A program made the position numbers and the translations under genes. Below, piece after piece: positions 16,166 through 24,019 of a stretch of DNA of 64,000 nt. Origin of the DNA: Collimonas rhizosphaerae (GTDB taxonomy: Bacteria > Pseudomonadota > Gammaproteobacteria > Burkholderiales > Burkholderiaceae_D); NCBI RefSeq assembly GCF_038896935.1, contig NZ_JBANDC010000012.1:62001-126000 (forward strand), written 5' to 3'. The notes beneath the pieces are model-generated. The model saw only the letters and a list, made by a program, of their open reading frames with translations. It made no database searches and was not told the DNA's origin. The stretch's first letter is position 1, and each line of letters opens with the position of its first letter.

Positions 16166-16282
16166 GAATCGGGATAACCAGAGATGCCGCGCCATTATTT
16201 GCGCCAACTATTACACTGTCCTTTGAAATACAAATCCGCTTGATCGATATCCGGTCAGCGGCACGCTGCGTACCCACATCAC

Positions 16283-17059
16283 ATGACGAACCTTAATCGC
16301 TTCGAACTGCTGCTCCACGAAAGTGGAGGAAAGCCCTTTGTCTTCGACCACGACGACATGCGCACGCTGCATTTCGATCATCAGTACATACAGAGCGCGA
16401 TGTCGATTTCCGCACCTGACAAGCTGCTGCTGAGCTACACGCGGGCCATGATGGGTTTCCTGCTGTTCCAGGCAGCGCCAAAACACATCTTGATGGTTGG
16501 CCTGGGCGGCGGATCGCTGGTCAAGTATTGCTACCGGAATTTTCCTGCGGCCCGCATCACCGTGCTGGAGCTGCACGCTGAAGTCATTGCGTTGCGCGAT
16601 CAATTCATGATCCCGGCGGATGACCAGCGCCTTCAGGTCATTCACGCAGACGCCGCAGCCTATATGCAAGCCCAGCAGGAAAACAGCGCCGATATTGTCA
16701 TGCTGGACGGTTTTTCTGCCGATGGCCCCGCATCCGAACTAAGTACCAGCGACTTCTATAAAGCCTGCCTGCACTGCCTTGCTCCACAAGGTGTCCTGGT
16801 ATCGAATTTGTGGGATCGCCCGACTCCCGCGGTTCCAGCTATTGCCCAGGCGTTGCTGGGAACCGATTGGCGCATATGGTGGTGCAGGACCGAGGACAGC
16901 CACAACTACATCGCCTTTTTCGTCAAAGGGAACGACGCCGGTGTGTTTCGGCCTGTGGTGCTCAATCGCGCGCAGAAATTGGATCAACGCTTTGATCTGC
17001 GGCTATCTGAACTGGTGCCTTCTTTCCAGCTCGTCAAGCATTTCTCGGAAGAAGCGTGA
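16283..17059 (+). CDS. spermidine-synthase-like (SpeE-fold) protein, copy 2
   Basis: A 258-residue tandem paralogue of the preceding gene. G-L-G-G-G-S-L falls at residues 73-79, E97 follows strand 2, and L-D-G-F-S at 141-145 occupies the active-site position. Conserved blocks M-M-G-F-L-L-F (56-62) and K-Y-C-Y-R-N (81-86) match copy 1 residue for residue. The 117-bp gap to copy 1 has no obvious terminator, so cotranscription is likely. The reaction is unknown: a SAM- or decarboxylated-SAM-dependent transfer is suggested by the fold only. The two copies could form a heterodimer, which is inference. Confidence 0.8.
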   Translation: MTNLNRFELLLHESGGKPFVFDHDDMRTLHFDHQYIQSAMSISAPDKLLLSYTRAMMGFLLFQAAPKHILMVGLGGGSLVKYCYRNFPAARITVLELHAEVIALRDQFMIPADDQRLQVIHADAAAYMQAQQENSADIVMLDGFSADGPASELSTSDFYKACLHCLAPQGVLVSNLWDRPTPAVPAIAQALLGTDWRIWWCRTEDSHNYIAFFVKGNDAGVFRPVVLNRAQKLDQRFDLRLSELVPSFQLVKHFSEEA

Positions 17060-17111
17060 TCAGACGGTTGCGGCCCCGGCATAAGAACACGACCAGGCAT
17101 CCATAAGGCGC

Positions 17112-17957
17112 TCAGCGTTCCTTTGAATGCGCCTCAAGCAGCTGCTGATGGCGTGCTTCGGTCACCTCGTCGGCAGGGAACATGCATTCCAGGCGCAGCT
17201 CCTGCGCGGCGACATTTTGCGGTGTTCCGACACTCGTTACCATCGAAAAATAGCGAAGCACCACGCCTTCGCTGATGAAACCAAGCGGAATCACCGGCAT
17301 CGCCGGCGCCGCGGACGGCGCATGATACGTGTTCCAGTCGCGCGGCACGCCGGGATACGCAAGCAGTTCATCGAGCAGGCCTCTGGTGCCGCCGTCAAGC
17401 ACATGGCCGACCGATTCGCGATACACCCGTTGCAGCAGGCTGCGCGAGACATTGTCCCAATCGGCCACAAACGGACGCATGCCATGCGGATCGAAGATCA
17501 GGTGCAGCATGTTGCGCCGACCTTCTCGTGAATCCATATCGATGAAGCAGTTGAAAAAACGCGGTGCTGCATCGTTGGTCATCAGCACGTTCCAGTTACG
17601 GTCCATCACGATCGCGGGAAACGGTTCATGCTGGCGCATGACCCGCTCGAGCGCGCAGACCACGCTGTGCATCTCCTGTGCATTCCATGGCGCTTCAGAA
17701 TACACAGGCGCGTAGCCGGCGGCGAGCAGCAGCGCATTGCGGTCGCGCAGCGGCACGTCGAGCGTTTGGGCGAGGGTCAGGACTGTGTGCCGGCCCGGTA
17801 CGCTGCGCCCGCTTTCAATGAAGCTGATCTGGCGCTGCGAGACGCCGGCATCGAGCGACAGGTCGAGCTGGCTCACGCCACGCACGTCTCGCCAATAACG
17901 CAACAAATCGCCAAATTCGTTCGGCGGTGCTTTCGGATCGGCACTGGTGACGTTCAT
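17112..17957 (-). CDS. XRE-family regulator with MmyB-like ligand-binding domain
   Basis: A 281-residue transcription regulator. An XRE helix-turn-helix occupies about residues 15-70 (L-D-L-S-L-D-A-G-V-S-Q-R-Q-I-S-F-I-E-S-G). The C-terminal domain (about 100-265) matches the MmyB-like ligand-binding family: P-A-I-V-M-D-R-N-W-N-V-L-M-T-N near 115-130, then N-M-L-H-L-I-F-D-P. Such regulators often control an adjacent oxidoreductase or decarboxylase. Here the upstream gene, 12 bp away on the same strand, encodes an AhpD-like protein. The start has AGGAAA upstream. Confidence 0.9.
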   Translation of the reverse strand: MNVTSADPKAPPNEFGDLLRYWRDVRGVSQLDLSLDAGVSQRQISFIESGRSVPGRHTVLTLAQTLDVPLRDRNALLLAAGYAPVYSEAPWNAQEMHSVVCALERVMRQHEPFPAIVMDRNWNVLMTNDAAPRFFNCFIDMDSREGRRNMLHLIFDPHGMRPFVADWDNVSRSLLQRVYRESVGHVLDGGTRGLLDELLAYPGVPRDWNTYHAPSAAPAMPVIPLGFISEGVVLRYFSMVTSVGTPQNVAAQELRLECMFPADEVTEARHQQLLEAHSKER

Positions 17958-17969
17958 CGGGTTTCCTGA

Positions 17970-18551
17970 TCAAGGCGGACAAATGCAACCGGCTCCGGAT
18001 GTGGGCGCCTGCCACGCAAATTCCTCAAACGGTGTTTCGAGCGCCGGCCGGGTAACGCTGCCAGTGTAGTTCGTGATAGTAGATGCGGCAACCACCGCAA
18101 TGACTTCGAGTATCTGTTCCGAGCTGAATCCGGCCTCGAGGAAGCGCCCCTGGTCCGATTCGGCAAGGCGGCCGCGTTTTTCGATCAGCGTACGCGCCAG
18201 CGTTGACAGTGCGGCCAACCTGGCGTCGCCAGGCAGGCCGCCATGCCGGATCGCATCGACATCCGCGGGATGCACGCCTTCCTTCAACGCGAGTGCGGTA
18301 TGAAACGCGACCGGCCATTCACTGGCGTTCGTGACTGCGTTGGTCAGCAGCAGTACCTGGATCTGCGGCTCCGTCAGGCTGCTCGCATGCACGCGCTCGA
18401 ACAGGCCGATGAAGCCGTTGATCAGCGCCGGTGAAGCGGCCATCGCGGCCGCGATGTTCGGGATCAGGCCGAACGCCTGTTGCAATTGCTGGAGCACCGG
18501 CTTCGATTGCGCGGGCGCGGATTCGATCGTGTGTACTGGGTAGCTGGACAT
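17970..18551 (-). CDS. carboxymuconolactone decarboxylase/AhpD-like protein lacking the CxxC motif
   Basis: A 193-residue all-helical protein of the AhpD-like fold; the start at 18551 has AAGGAG 6 nt upstream. In peroxidase-type members the helix reads C-x-x-C-x-x-x-H; here the aligned segment is N-A-S-E-W-P-V-A-F-H (residues 75-84), so both redox cysteines are replaced by Ser77 and Pro80 while His84 remains. Thiol-based peroxidase activity is therefore unlikely. Another chemistry (decarboxylase-like) or a binding role is possible. It forms an operon with the downstream XRE/MmyB regulator. Confidence 0.85.
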   Translation of the reverse strand: MSSYPVHTIESAPAQSKPVLQQLQQAFGLIPNIAAAMAASPALINGFIGLFERVHASSLTEPQIQVLLLTNAVTNASEWPVAFHTALALKEGVHPADVDAIRHGGLPGDARLAALSTLARTLIEKRGRLAESDQGRFLEAGFSSEQILEVIAVVAASTITNYTGSVTRPALETPFEEFAWQAPTSGAGCICPP

Positions 18552-18692
18552 GGTATCTCCTTGATGGTGAGCGCCGCCGGAACGGTGGCGCGATAGCCAA
18601 AGAGTAGGGGCAGCTGTGAGGTGCGGCAATTACATCGGATGTAATCGCCGCGCAGTCCGAGGCCCTGTCGGAAAAGTGTGGATTCGATCGGC

Positions 18693-19634
18693 TTAGCCGG
18701 CCTTCAGCGAAGCATCCCCGTTCAATGCCAACGGCAACGCCCTGGCCCATCGGTTAGCCGACAGCGAAAAGGTCAGCGCGCGAACCTGGTGGTACCACCC
18801 CGCAGGCACATACAGAAGTTCACCAGGCTGCATGAGGCATTCGATCATTGCCGCCTGGCGGGCAAGCGGAAATTTCTCGAAATCCGGCGCTTCGGGGTTG
18901 AACGGCGAACCGAACAAGATGGCGTTCGCCTCGCGCGGGTAAAGGAATTCGTCGTGGTGAGGCGGTGACAGCAAAATGCGCTTGCTGCCCCAGACCTGCG
19001 CAAAAATATTATCGTCGTAGTCGCAATGCAGCGGCGTCACCGTTCCCGACGGGCCAAGCCAGAAGCGCGGCGGGCCCATTTTATTAAAATAGGCGGGCCA
19101 GTGGCACAAGGCATTCAATTCACGTAATTCAAGATTGCCCAGGTACGGCGGCAGGTCCTGGGTGTCATTTGCGACGAGCTCAAGGTAGGCCAGCAGGGAC
19201 ATATCCTGCATCGCCCGGTCGGGCGCGAAGGCGGTATTGACATAGTCGCCAACCCTCGCGCGCACGTGCAGCTCGCCAAAGCGGTCGCGCAGCGTTTGCG
19301 GCGTAAGAGCGGACAGCGGCCATTTGCCGACAAGCCCGGTGATGACGAATGGCAGGCCTTTTGCTGCATGCATGCGGAATACGGCAGCGTCGAGCATGCC
19401 CATGCGCGGTACTGCGGAAATGGCAGGCAGATTGCGGCTCGCACGTTTGATCGCTTCACGCATTTCCTGTATTGAAGCGACGCCGCGAACCAGCGCATCC
19501 TTCCGCTCTCGCGCCTGTTTTTTGACAATGGCGTCTTCAGGCGACATGGCCGTCGATGACGGCCGGGGCGGCAGCAATCGTGGCGATCGGCGTGTCTCCC
19601 GCCGTTCTTGATTGCCGGTTACCGGTTTTTTCAT
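18693..19634 (-). CDS. cupin-like/JmjC-type Fe(II) 2-oxoglutarate dioxygenase
   Basis: A 313-residue protein of the Cupin_8 family. The facial-triad residues are His203, Asp205 (T-P-L-H-C-D-Y) and His282 (V-P-A-G-W-Y-H-Q-V), with the conserved P-G-E-L-L-Y-V-P block before the last His and a K-R-I lysine at 218 that could bind 2-oxoglutarate. F-V-I-T-G near 96-100 is the typical entrance strand. Family members hydroxylate proteins or small molecules; the target is unknown. The first 45 residues are basic and probably disordered. It stands alone on the minus strand. Confidence 0.85.
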   Translation of the reverse strand: MKKPVTGNQERRETRRSPRLLPPRPSSTAMSPEDAIVKKQARERKDALVRGVASIQEMREAIKRASRNLPAISAVPRMGMLDAAVFRMHAAKGLPFVITGLVGKWPLSALTPQTLRDRFGELHVRARVGDYVNTAFAPDRAMQDMSLLAYLELVANDTQDLPPYLGNLELRELNALCHWPAYFNKMGPPRFWLGPSGTVTPLHCDYDDNIFAQVWGSKRILLSPPHHDEFLYPREANAILFGSPFNPEAPDFEKFPLARQAAMIECLMQPGELLYVPAGWYHQVRALTFSLSANRWARALPLALNGDASLKAG

Positions 19635-19921
19635 ATTTCAGTTTTCTATCGCTGTGCAGATTATCTTTTAATGGTGATTAACGGCGATGCGTATAAGTGC
19701 CGGAACGTCCATATGCAGGCATGTTGTTGGCCGTTACAATGTTTTCTTCTGGTTGTTTCGATGCAGTCGCTACAGGTTGATTTCGCCCGTTGCAGTCTTA
19801 TCCGGCTGCGATCATCGCCTGGTTCGATTCAATTTATAGGTGACGTGTGCTGGTTCAGGTTTCGCCAGGCAGAAGACGTACGATCCGCCCCAGGTTATAT
19901 CAAGCTCCGCAGGGTCGAATA

Positions 19922-20326
19922 TCAGGGGGGATCCTTCTTGAAAGCGACGGTGCCAGCCGGCAGCCGAACCCAAGGATGCCTGCGGCAATCGTAGATCGAA
20001 AGCTGGGGCGCCGGAAAGCCAGGGTCGGCAAAAGCGCCCACGGCGACGCCTACGCTCCCGGCTACCCCTTCTTCGGTATGGAAAAGGTTGGTCCCGCATA
20101 CCGGGCAGAACCGGAAAATGAATTTTGCTCCCTGATCGCCGGTACGGACATACTCGGTAGCTGAGCCGATGACCTTGTAGGGAGCGGCAAAACTGGCCAG
20201 GGCGGCGAAGACGCTGCCGGTTCTCTGCTGGCAAGCAAGGCAGTGGCAGATACCGATGCCGGTCGGCGCGCCTTGGACTTCAATGCGTAGCTGACCACAA
20301 GTGCAAGAGCCTATTCGGATGGGCAT
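19922..20326 (-). CDS. GFA-family (CENP-V/glutathione-dependent formaldehyde-activating-like) zinc protein
   Basis: A 134-residue zinc-binding protein. The family cysteines are present: C8 and C10 (C-T-C-G), C27, C29 and C32 (C-H-C-L-A-C-Q), C74 and C77 (C-P-V-C-G-T-N). Strand content and the F-R-F-C-P-V-C-G-T-N-L-F motif are typical. Despite the family name, most single-copy members are not proven to act on formaldehyde-glutathione, so the function is open. No operon partner lies nearby. Confidence 0.88.
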   Translation of the reverse strand: MPIRIGSCTCGQLRIEVQGAPTGIGICHCLACQQRTGSVFAALASFAAPYKVIGSATEYVRTGDQGAKFIFRFCPVCGTNLFHTEEGVAGSVGVAVGAFADPGFPAPQLSIYDCRRHPWVRLPAGTVAFKKDPP

Positions 20327-20547
20327 GGCCGTCTCGATGGATGGTTTTGATTAAACAGTTGGATGTCTGGACAAGCGAATTATCTACCCCGGATAAAATT
20401 TGCGCTATAGAATCCACTTTCACTGCTCCTTGAACGCCAACCGTGCCCTGCATTCCCCGGTGTGCCTGTGAGTTGCCGCATCCGGATGCAAATTGCCTGG
20501 CAAGGGCAGTTCCTCCGCGTCCGCCGCTCCATACAAGGCGGTAAGGA

Positions 20548-20698
20548 GTAGGGCGTAATAGCGAAGCGTATTACGCCGTATGGTTATATTCAGATAACGT
20601 AACATTGCTTATTGTTGTTGGCTCCAATTTCTTTGGCGTCGTTTCCCTCATTCACACATTCCACATGCGGCGTAATATGCTTCGCTATTACGCCCTAC
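20548..20698. repeat. REP-like palindrome pair in inverted orientation (BIME-like)
   Basis: Left unit 20548-20582 and right unit 20664-20698 are 35-bp near-perfect reverse complements separated by 81 bp. The left unit is itself a hairpin: GGCGTAATA with TATTACGCC around an 8-nt loop (GCGAAGCG). The right unit has the same design. Outer ends both read GTAGGG when oriented alike. This is the structure of repetitive extragenic palindromes mobilised by RAYT transposases; no such transposase is in the window. Confidence 0.75.
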
Positions 20699-20780
20699 AG
20701 GATGCCCTTTACCGCGTTGAAATGTGGAGCGTCAATCTTGTGTTTGCAAAGAAGCGCCTTGAATTTCTTGGCGCAGGTGA

Positions 20781-21056
20781 TCAGTCGCCCTCCCAAATTC
20801 TTTCAAATTTCCTATCCCGTTCATTCCAGTAAAAAACCGAGCTTGCGCTTTCAGACTTGAAATAAGAAATTGCCGGCAACCGGAAATCGAACGGTTTTTT
20901 CCCATCAGGACCACATTGTTTTTCAGATTCGGTGCACATCATTTCGTAAGTTCCAGGTGAATACAATTGCCGCAAGGTCAATATTCGAATACCGATCCGG
21001 CCAGCACCGCCCGGAGACGGGCATCGACGCGAGACAAACGAATTATTCCATAACAA
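20781..21056 (-). pseudogene. possible remnant or small hypothetical gene (C-terminal fragment)
   Basis: The last 60 codons of this leftward frame read like a real protein (segments such as D-F-R-L-P-A-I-S-Y-F-K and V-F-Y-W-N-E-R-D-R-K-F-E-R-I-W-E), with low-GC codons unlike the surroundings. The upstream part has no ribosome-binding site and looks random. A decayed gene whose 5' part was lost is more likely than an intact one. The family was not recognised. Confidence 0.3.
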
Positions 21057-21063
21057 GTAAGAT

Positions 21064-21738
21064 ATGAGCCGTTACTCATTTTCACCAGATGGCATCGTGA
21101 CGATAAAAAAACGCCAATCATTAAAGCCGCGAAAGATTCCGCAACAATCACGCGCAGAACAAACCGTCGCCGCGATTCTGGAGGCGGCGGCACGCATTCT
21201 GGAAACCAAGGGACTGGAAGGGCTCAATACCAATCTTGTCGCGCAGCGCGCGGGTTTCAGCATCGGCTCCCTGTATCAATACTTTCCCGGCAAAGACGCG
21301 CTGATTGTCGCGCTGTGCCAGCGTGAGCGCGCCGTGTTCTTTGCAGAGGCTGAGGGCGCGCTCAGCGAAGCAACGGGTGAGGCGGCATTGCGGCGCCTGA
21401 TTACCGCCTCCGTCCACCAGCAACTGCGGCGGCCGACGCTCGCGCGGCTGCTCGACTTCGAAGAAGGCCGTCCCGCCATTGCCAAGGAACTGGCGCCATT
21501 CATTACCGCCATGAGTGGATTGATCCGGCAGATCCTGGCGCATGAGGATATTCCGCCGCAGCCGGACGACGAGATAGCGGCCGACGACATCATCGCCATC
21601 GTGCGCGCCCTGGTAGATGCCGCGGGATACCGCGGCGAAGCCGATCGTGCGGACCTGGAATGCCGCGTACGCCGCGCCGTATTCGGATACCTGGGGATCG
21701 CCGATCGCCAGCCCGTAAAGCCACGCACCAGGAGATAG
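21064..21738 (+). CDS. TetR/AcrR-family transcriptional regulator
   Basis: A 224-residue regulator. The N-terminal TetR domain follows a basic 30-residue extension: A-I-L-E-A-A-A-R-I-L-E at about residues 38-48, then the helix-turn-helix L-V-A-Q-R-A-G-F-S-I-G-S-L-Y-Q-Y-F at about 58-74 with the family's characteristic Y-x-Y-F end. The C-terminal ligand domain is unassigned. A VOC-family gene lies about 240 bp downstream on the same strand and might be a target; this is inference. ATG 21064 lacks a strong ribosome site. Confidence 0.9.
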   Translation: MSRYSFSPDGIVTIKKRQSLKPRKIPQQSRAEQTVAAILEAAARILETKGLEGLNTNLVAQRAGFSIGSLYQYFPGKDALIVALCQRERAVFFAEAEGALSEATGEAALRRLITASVHQQLRRPTLARLLDFEEGRPAIAKELAPFITAMSGLIRQILAHEDIPPQPDDEIAADDIIAIVRALVDAAGYRGEADRADLECRVRRAVFGYLGIADRQPVKPRTRR

Positions 21739-21771
21739 GCGGCTCCGGAATAGCGGGATGCCCGCGGAAAT

Positions 21772-21995
21772 GTGAGTAATCGTCAAGCCGTTGCAGCGTT
21801 TCAAGCCGAAACCCTCCGCCAGGCGCTACAGGCAAGGGCCGGGCCCAATGTGAGTTTCAAAATCGAGTATTTGCTCGCAGAATGAACCCCGTGGAGAGCC
21901 ACTCGATCAGCGCCGCCGCACAGGGCCTGATCGGCGACGTCTCCTTCCACGGTGCATTTCAACATTTCTACGAGACCGATCATGAACATTCATAA
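21772..21995 (+). other. two short overlapping ORFs before the VOC gene
   Basis: A GTG-started 37-codon frame (21772-21885) ends in an ATGA overlap with a second 37-codon frame (21882-21995), whose end overlaps the start of the VOC gene (21982). The first has GGAA upstream and a plausible amphipathic sequence (A-V-A-A-F-Q-A-E-T-L-R-Q-A-L-Q). They may be small translated ORFs coupled to the VOC gene or chance frames. No homology was recognised. Confidence 0.25.
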
Positions 21996-22383
21996 AGAAG
22001 CAAAACTGAATCACCTGAGTTTCCCTACCACCAACGTGGCCGAGACGGCTGCATTTTTCGAGAAATACCTCGGCTGCGAGATCGTCGCCGCCGGGGAGAG
22101 CTGCCTGCTCAAACGGAATGGTTTTGACATTGTCCTGGACCACGCCACGGAAGAAATGCCGGTCTGGCCCAAAAACTTCCACTTCGGCCTGGAGCTCGAC
22201 AGCCTGGATGACGTCCATTCCCTCTACAAGGAATTCCTGGCAGGCGGCGTTCAGATGGAGACGGAGGTTTTCAACAACTCACGGGGATCACGCTTCTTTT
22301 GCCGCTCGCCTGGCGGCGTCCTGATCGAGGTCAATACGCGTGCCGACATGCAGAAACAGGAGCAATGGCAAAAATTGTTTTGA
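21982..22383 (+). CDS. VOC-superfamily (glyoxalase/bleomycin-resistance-like) protein
   Basis: A 133-residue vicinal-oxygen-chelate-fold protein. The N-terminal half begins K-L-N-H-L-S-F-P-T-T-N-V-A-E-T-A-A-F-F-E-K-Y-L-G, with His11 a likely metal ligand, and the C-terminal half ends R-S-P-G-G-V-L-I-E-V, whose Glu is the usual last ligand. Substrate and reaction cannot be assigned (lyase, dioxygenase or binding protein). The start is ATG 21982; an in-frame ATG at 21952 would add 10 residues. It lies downstream of a tetR gene on the same strand. Confidence 0.82.
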   Translation: MNIHKEAKLNHLSFPTTNVAETAAFFEKYLGCEIVAAGESCLLKRNGFDIVLDHATEEMPVWPKNFHFGLELDSLDDVHSLYKEFLAGGVQMETEVFNNSRGSRFFCRSPGGVLIEVNTRADMQKQEQWQKLF

Positions 22384-22565
22384 TAGTGGCCTGATTGTCA
22401 ATATTTGATATCGTTTTTTGCTAGGCAATTGTGTAGTTTTAATCAAGGGAGATATTGTTTAATATAGCCATCCCCGCGACAGGCTGAGGAGTGCTAATGT
22501 ATGAGGCATTCTCCACGGGTTAAACCAGCAGTCATGGCAACTAACCAAGTTAAGTAGAAAGCGTC

Positions 22566-23273
22566 ATGCTCAGATCTGCCGAGAATCCGATTCGCGTCGC
22601 CTTGCTGGACGATCACCCGATCGTTCGCCATGGTCTTGGCAAAAAATTTTCCAGGCAACCGGACTTTCATGTGGTGGGCATCTACGCCACCGGCCGCGAG
22701 ATGATCGCCGGTTTGCGCTCGGCGCCGGCGGAAGTGCTGGTGGTTGATTTCTCGCTGGGGCCGACCGAAATCGACGGCATCAACCTGCTCCAGCTGCTGA
22801 AGATCAAATATCCATCGAGTAAGATACTGGTCGCTTCTTCGCACGACGATCTGGCCACGGTGGCACTCGTGATGCGGACCGGGGCCAAAGGATTTGTCGC
22901 CAAGGCGGAACCGCTCTCCGCGCTGGTGGCGGCAATCCGTATTGTGGCGGCGGGCGGCACGTATACCGGAGAGGCCGGGACAGCTTCAGCCGTGCAGCCC
23001 GAGTCGCCGGCATCTGCGGACAGCACCGCCGGCCCGGCGTCCGAATCGCACCAGAAAGAGCAGCCGCTGTCGCCGCGCGAACGCGAAGTCATACGCTGCT
23101 GCCTGGATGGCATGTCAGTCACTGAGATCGCCGAGAAATTCTCAAGGAGCCACAAGACCATCAGCAGCCAGAAGCAGTCTGCAATGAAAAAGCTGGGTTT
23201 GCGCGCCGACAGCGAGTTATTCGCGTTGCGTGACCAGGGCAAGGATTTGAACTGGTTCCTTGGTCCGCGCTAG
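22566..23273 (+). CDS. NarL/FixJ-type response regulator, copy 1 (BvgA/EvgA-like)
   Basis: A 235-residue response regulator. The receiver domain holds D15/D16, phospho-acceptor D61 (V-V-D-F-S) and the conserved Lys in G-F-V-A-K. A Ser/Pro-rich linker (about 135-165) leads to a LuxR-type helix-turn-helix (L-S-P-R-E-R-E-V-I-R-C-C-L-D-G-M-S-V-T-E-I-A, then S-H-K-T-I-S-S-Q-K). The K-T-I-S-x-Q-K recognition helix is typical of EvgA/BvgA relatives. It is the first gene of a three-gene cassette with a second regulator 50 bp downstream and a hybrid kinase. Confidence 0.92.
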   Translation: MLRSAENPIRVALLDDHPIVRHGLGKKFSRQPDFHVVGIYATGREMIAGLRSAPAEVLVVDFSLGPTEIDGINLLQLLKIKYPSSKILVASSHDDLATVALVMRTGAKGFVAKAEPLSALVAAIRIVAAGGTYTGEAGTASAVQPESPASADSTAGPASESHQKEQPLSPREREVIRCCLDGMSVTEIAEKFSRSHKTISSQKQSAMKKLGLRADSELFALRDQGKDLNWFLGPR

Positions 23274-23323
23274 CGGACAGCCTGGCGGCGCTGCAGCATT
23301 GAATGTATTGAGAGATCTTGAAG

Positions 23324-24019
23324 ATGAACCGGACAGGACCGACGCCGCTGCGTATTGCATTGCTGGACGATCATACGGTCGTGCGGCATGCCTTGCTCGA
23401 ACTATTGGGCGAAGCGCCGGATTTCCGTGTCGTCGGAGCGTTTGCCAGCAGCCGCGAGCTGATGGCGGCGTTGCGGACCGCGCCGGCGGAACTGCTGCTG
23501 GTCGATTTTGTGCTGGCGCCGGGCGATATCGACGGCCTGAACCTGATACGTGTTCTGTCCACGCGCTTCCCGGACAGCAAAATCCTGGTGGTGTCGGGGC
23601 ATTACAATCCGGCCACGATAGCGCTGGCCTTGCGTGCCGGCGCGCGCGGCTTCGTCGGCAAGAACCAGCCGCTGTCCGACATTGTCGGCGCCATACGCAC
23701 CGTCGCGCGCGGACATACTTATCTGAATCCGGCGCTGAAGGTCGAATTTTCCTATCTGCTGTCGGATGCCGCCGTGCAGGACGACACTGCGGCGGTTGCC
23801 GTTTCCGATGTCGAGCAAGACGCGTTTATCGGATTGTCCCCGCGTGAGCGGGAAGTACTGCAATGCTGCCTGAACGGATTGTCGGTTACCCAGATTGCTG
23901 AAAAATACGGCCGCAGCGTCAAGACCATCAGCACCCAGAAACATGCGGCGTTTCGCAAATTGGGAATCCGCAACGATAATGAGCTGTTCAAAATGCATCG
24001 TCAGGTAGGTTTGTCATGA
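23324..24019 (+). CDS. NarL/FixJ-type response regulator, copy 2 (BvgA/EvgA-like)
   Basis: A 231-residue paralogue of the preceding regulator, phospho-acceptor D61 (L-L-V-D-F-V) at the identical position, Lys in G-F-V-G-K, and a LuxR helix-turn-helix with S-V-K-T-I-S-T-Q-K. ATG 23324 is preferred over a TTG two codons earlier. Its TGA overlaps the ATG of the hybrid kinase gene (ATGA at 24016), indicating coupled translation, so this copy is probably the kinase's main partner. The two copies may compete for phosphate or heterodimerise (inference). Confidence 0.92.
   Translation: MNRTGPTPLRIALLDDHTVVRHALLELLGEAPDFRVVGAFASSRELMAALRTAPAELLLVDFVLAPGDIDGLNLIRVLSTRFPDSKILVVSGHYNPATIALALRAGARGFVGKNQPLSDIVGAIRTVARGHTYLNPALKVEFSYLLSDAAVQDDTAAVAVSDVEQDAFIGLSPREREVLQCCLNGLSVTQIAEKYGRSVKTISTQKHAAFRKLGIRNDNELFKMHRQVGLS

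Larger units (their letters stand above)
20327..21063. other. gene-poor, relatively AT-rich region
   Basis: About 740 bp between the GFA gene and the tetR gene. It contains the REP-like inverted pair (20548-20698) and a possible leftward gene remnant (20781-21056). The remaining frames are short and run through the repeat, so they are not considered genes. Confidence 0.6.
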
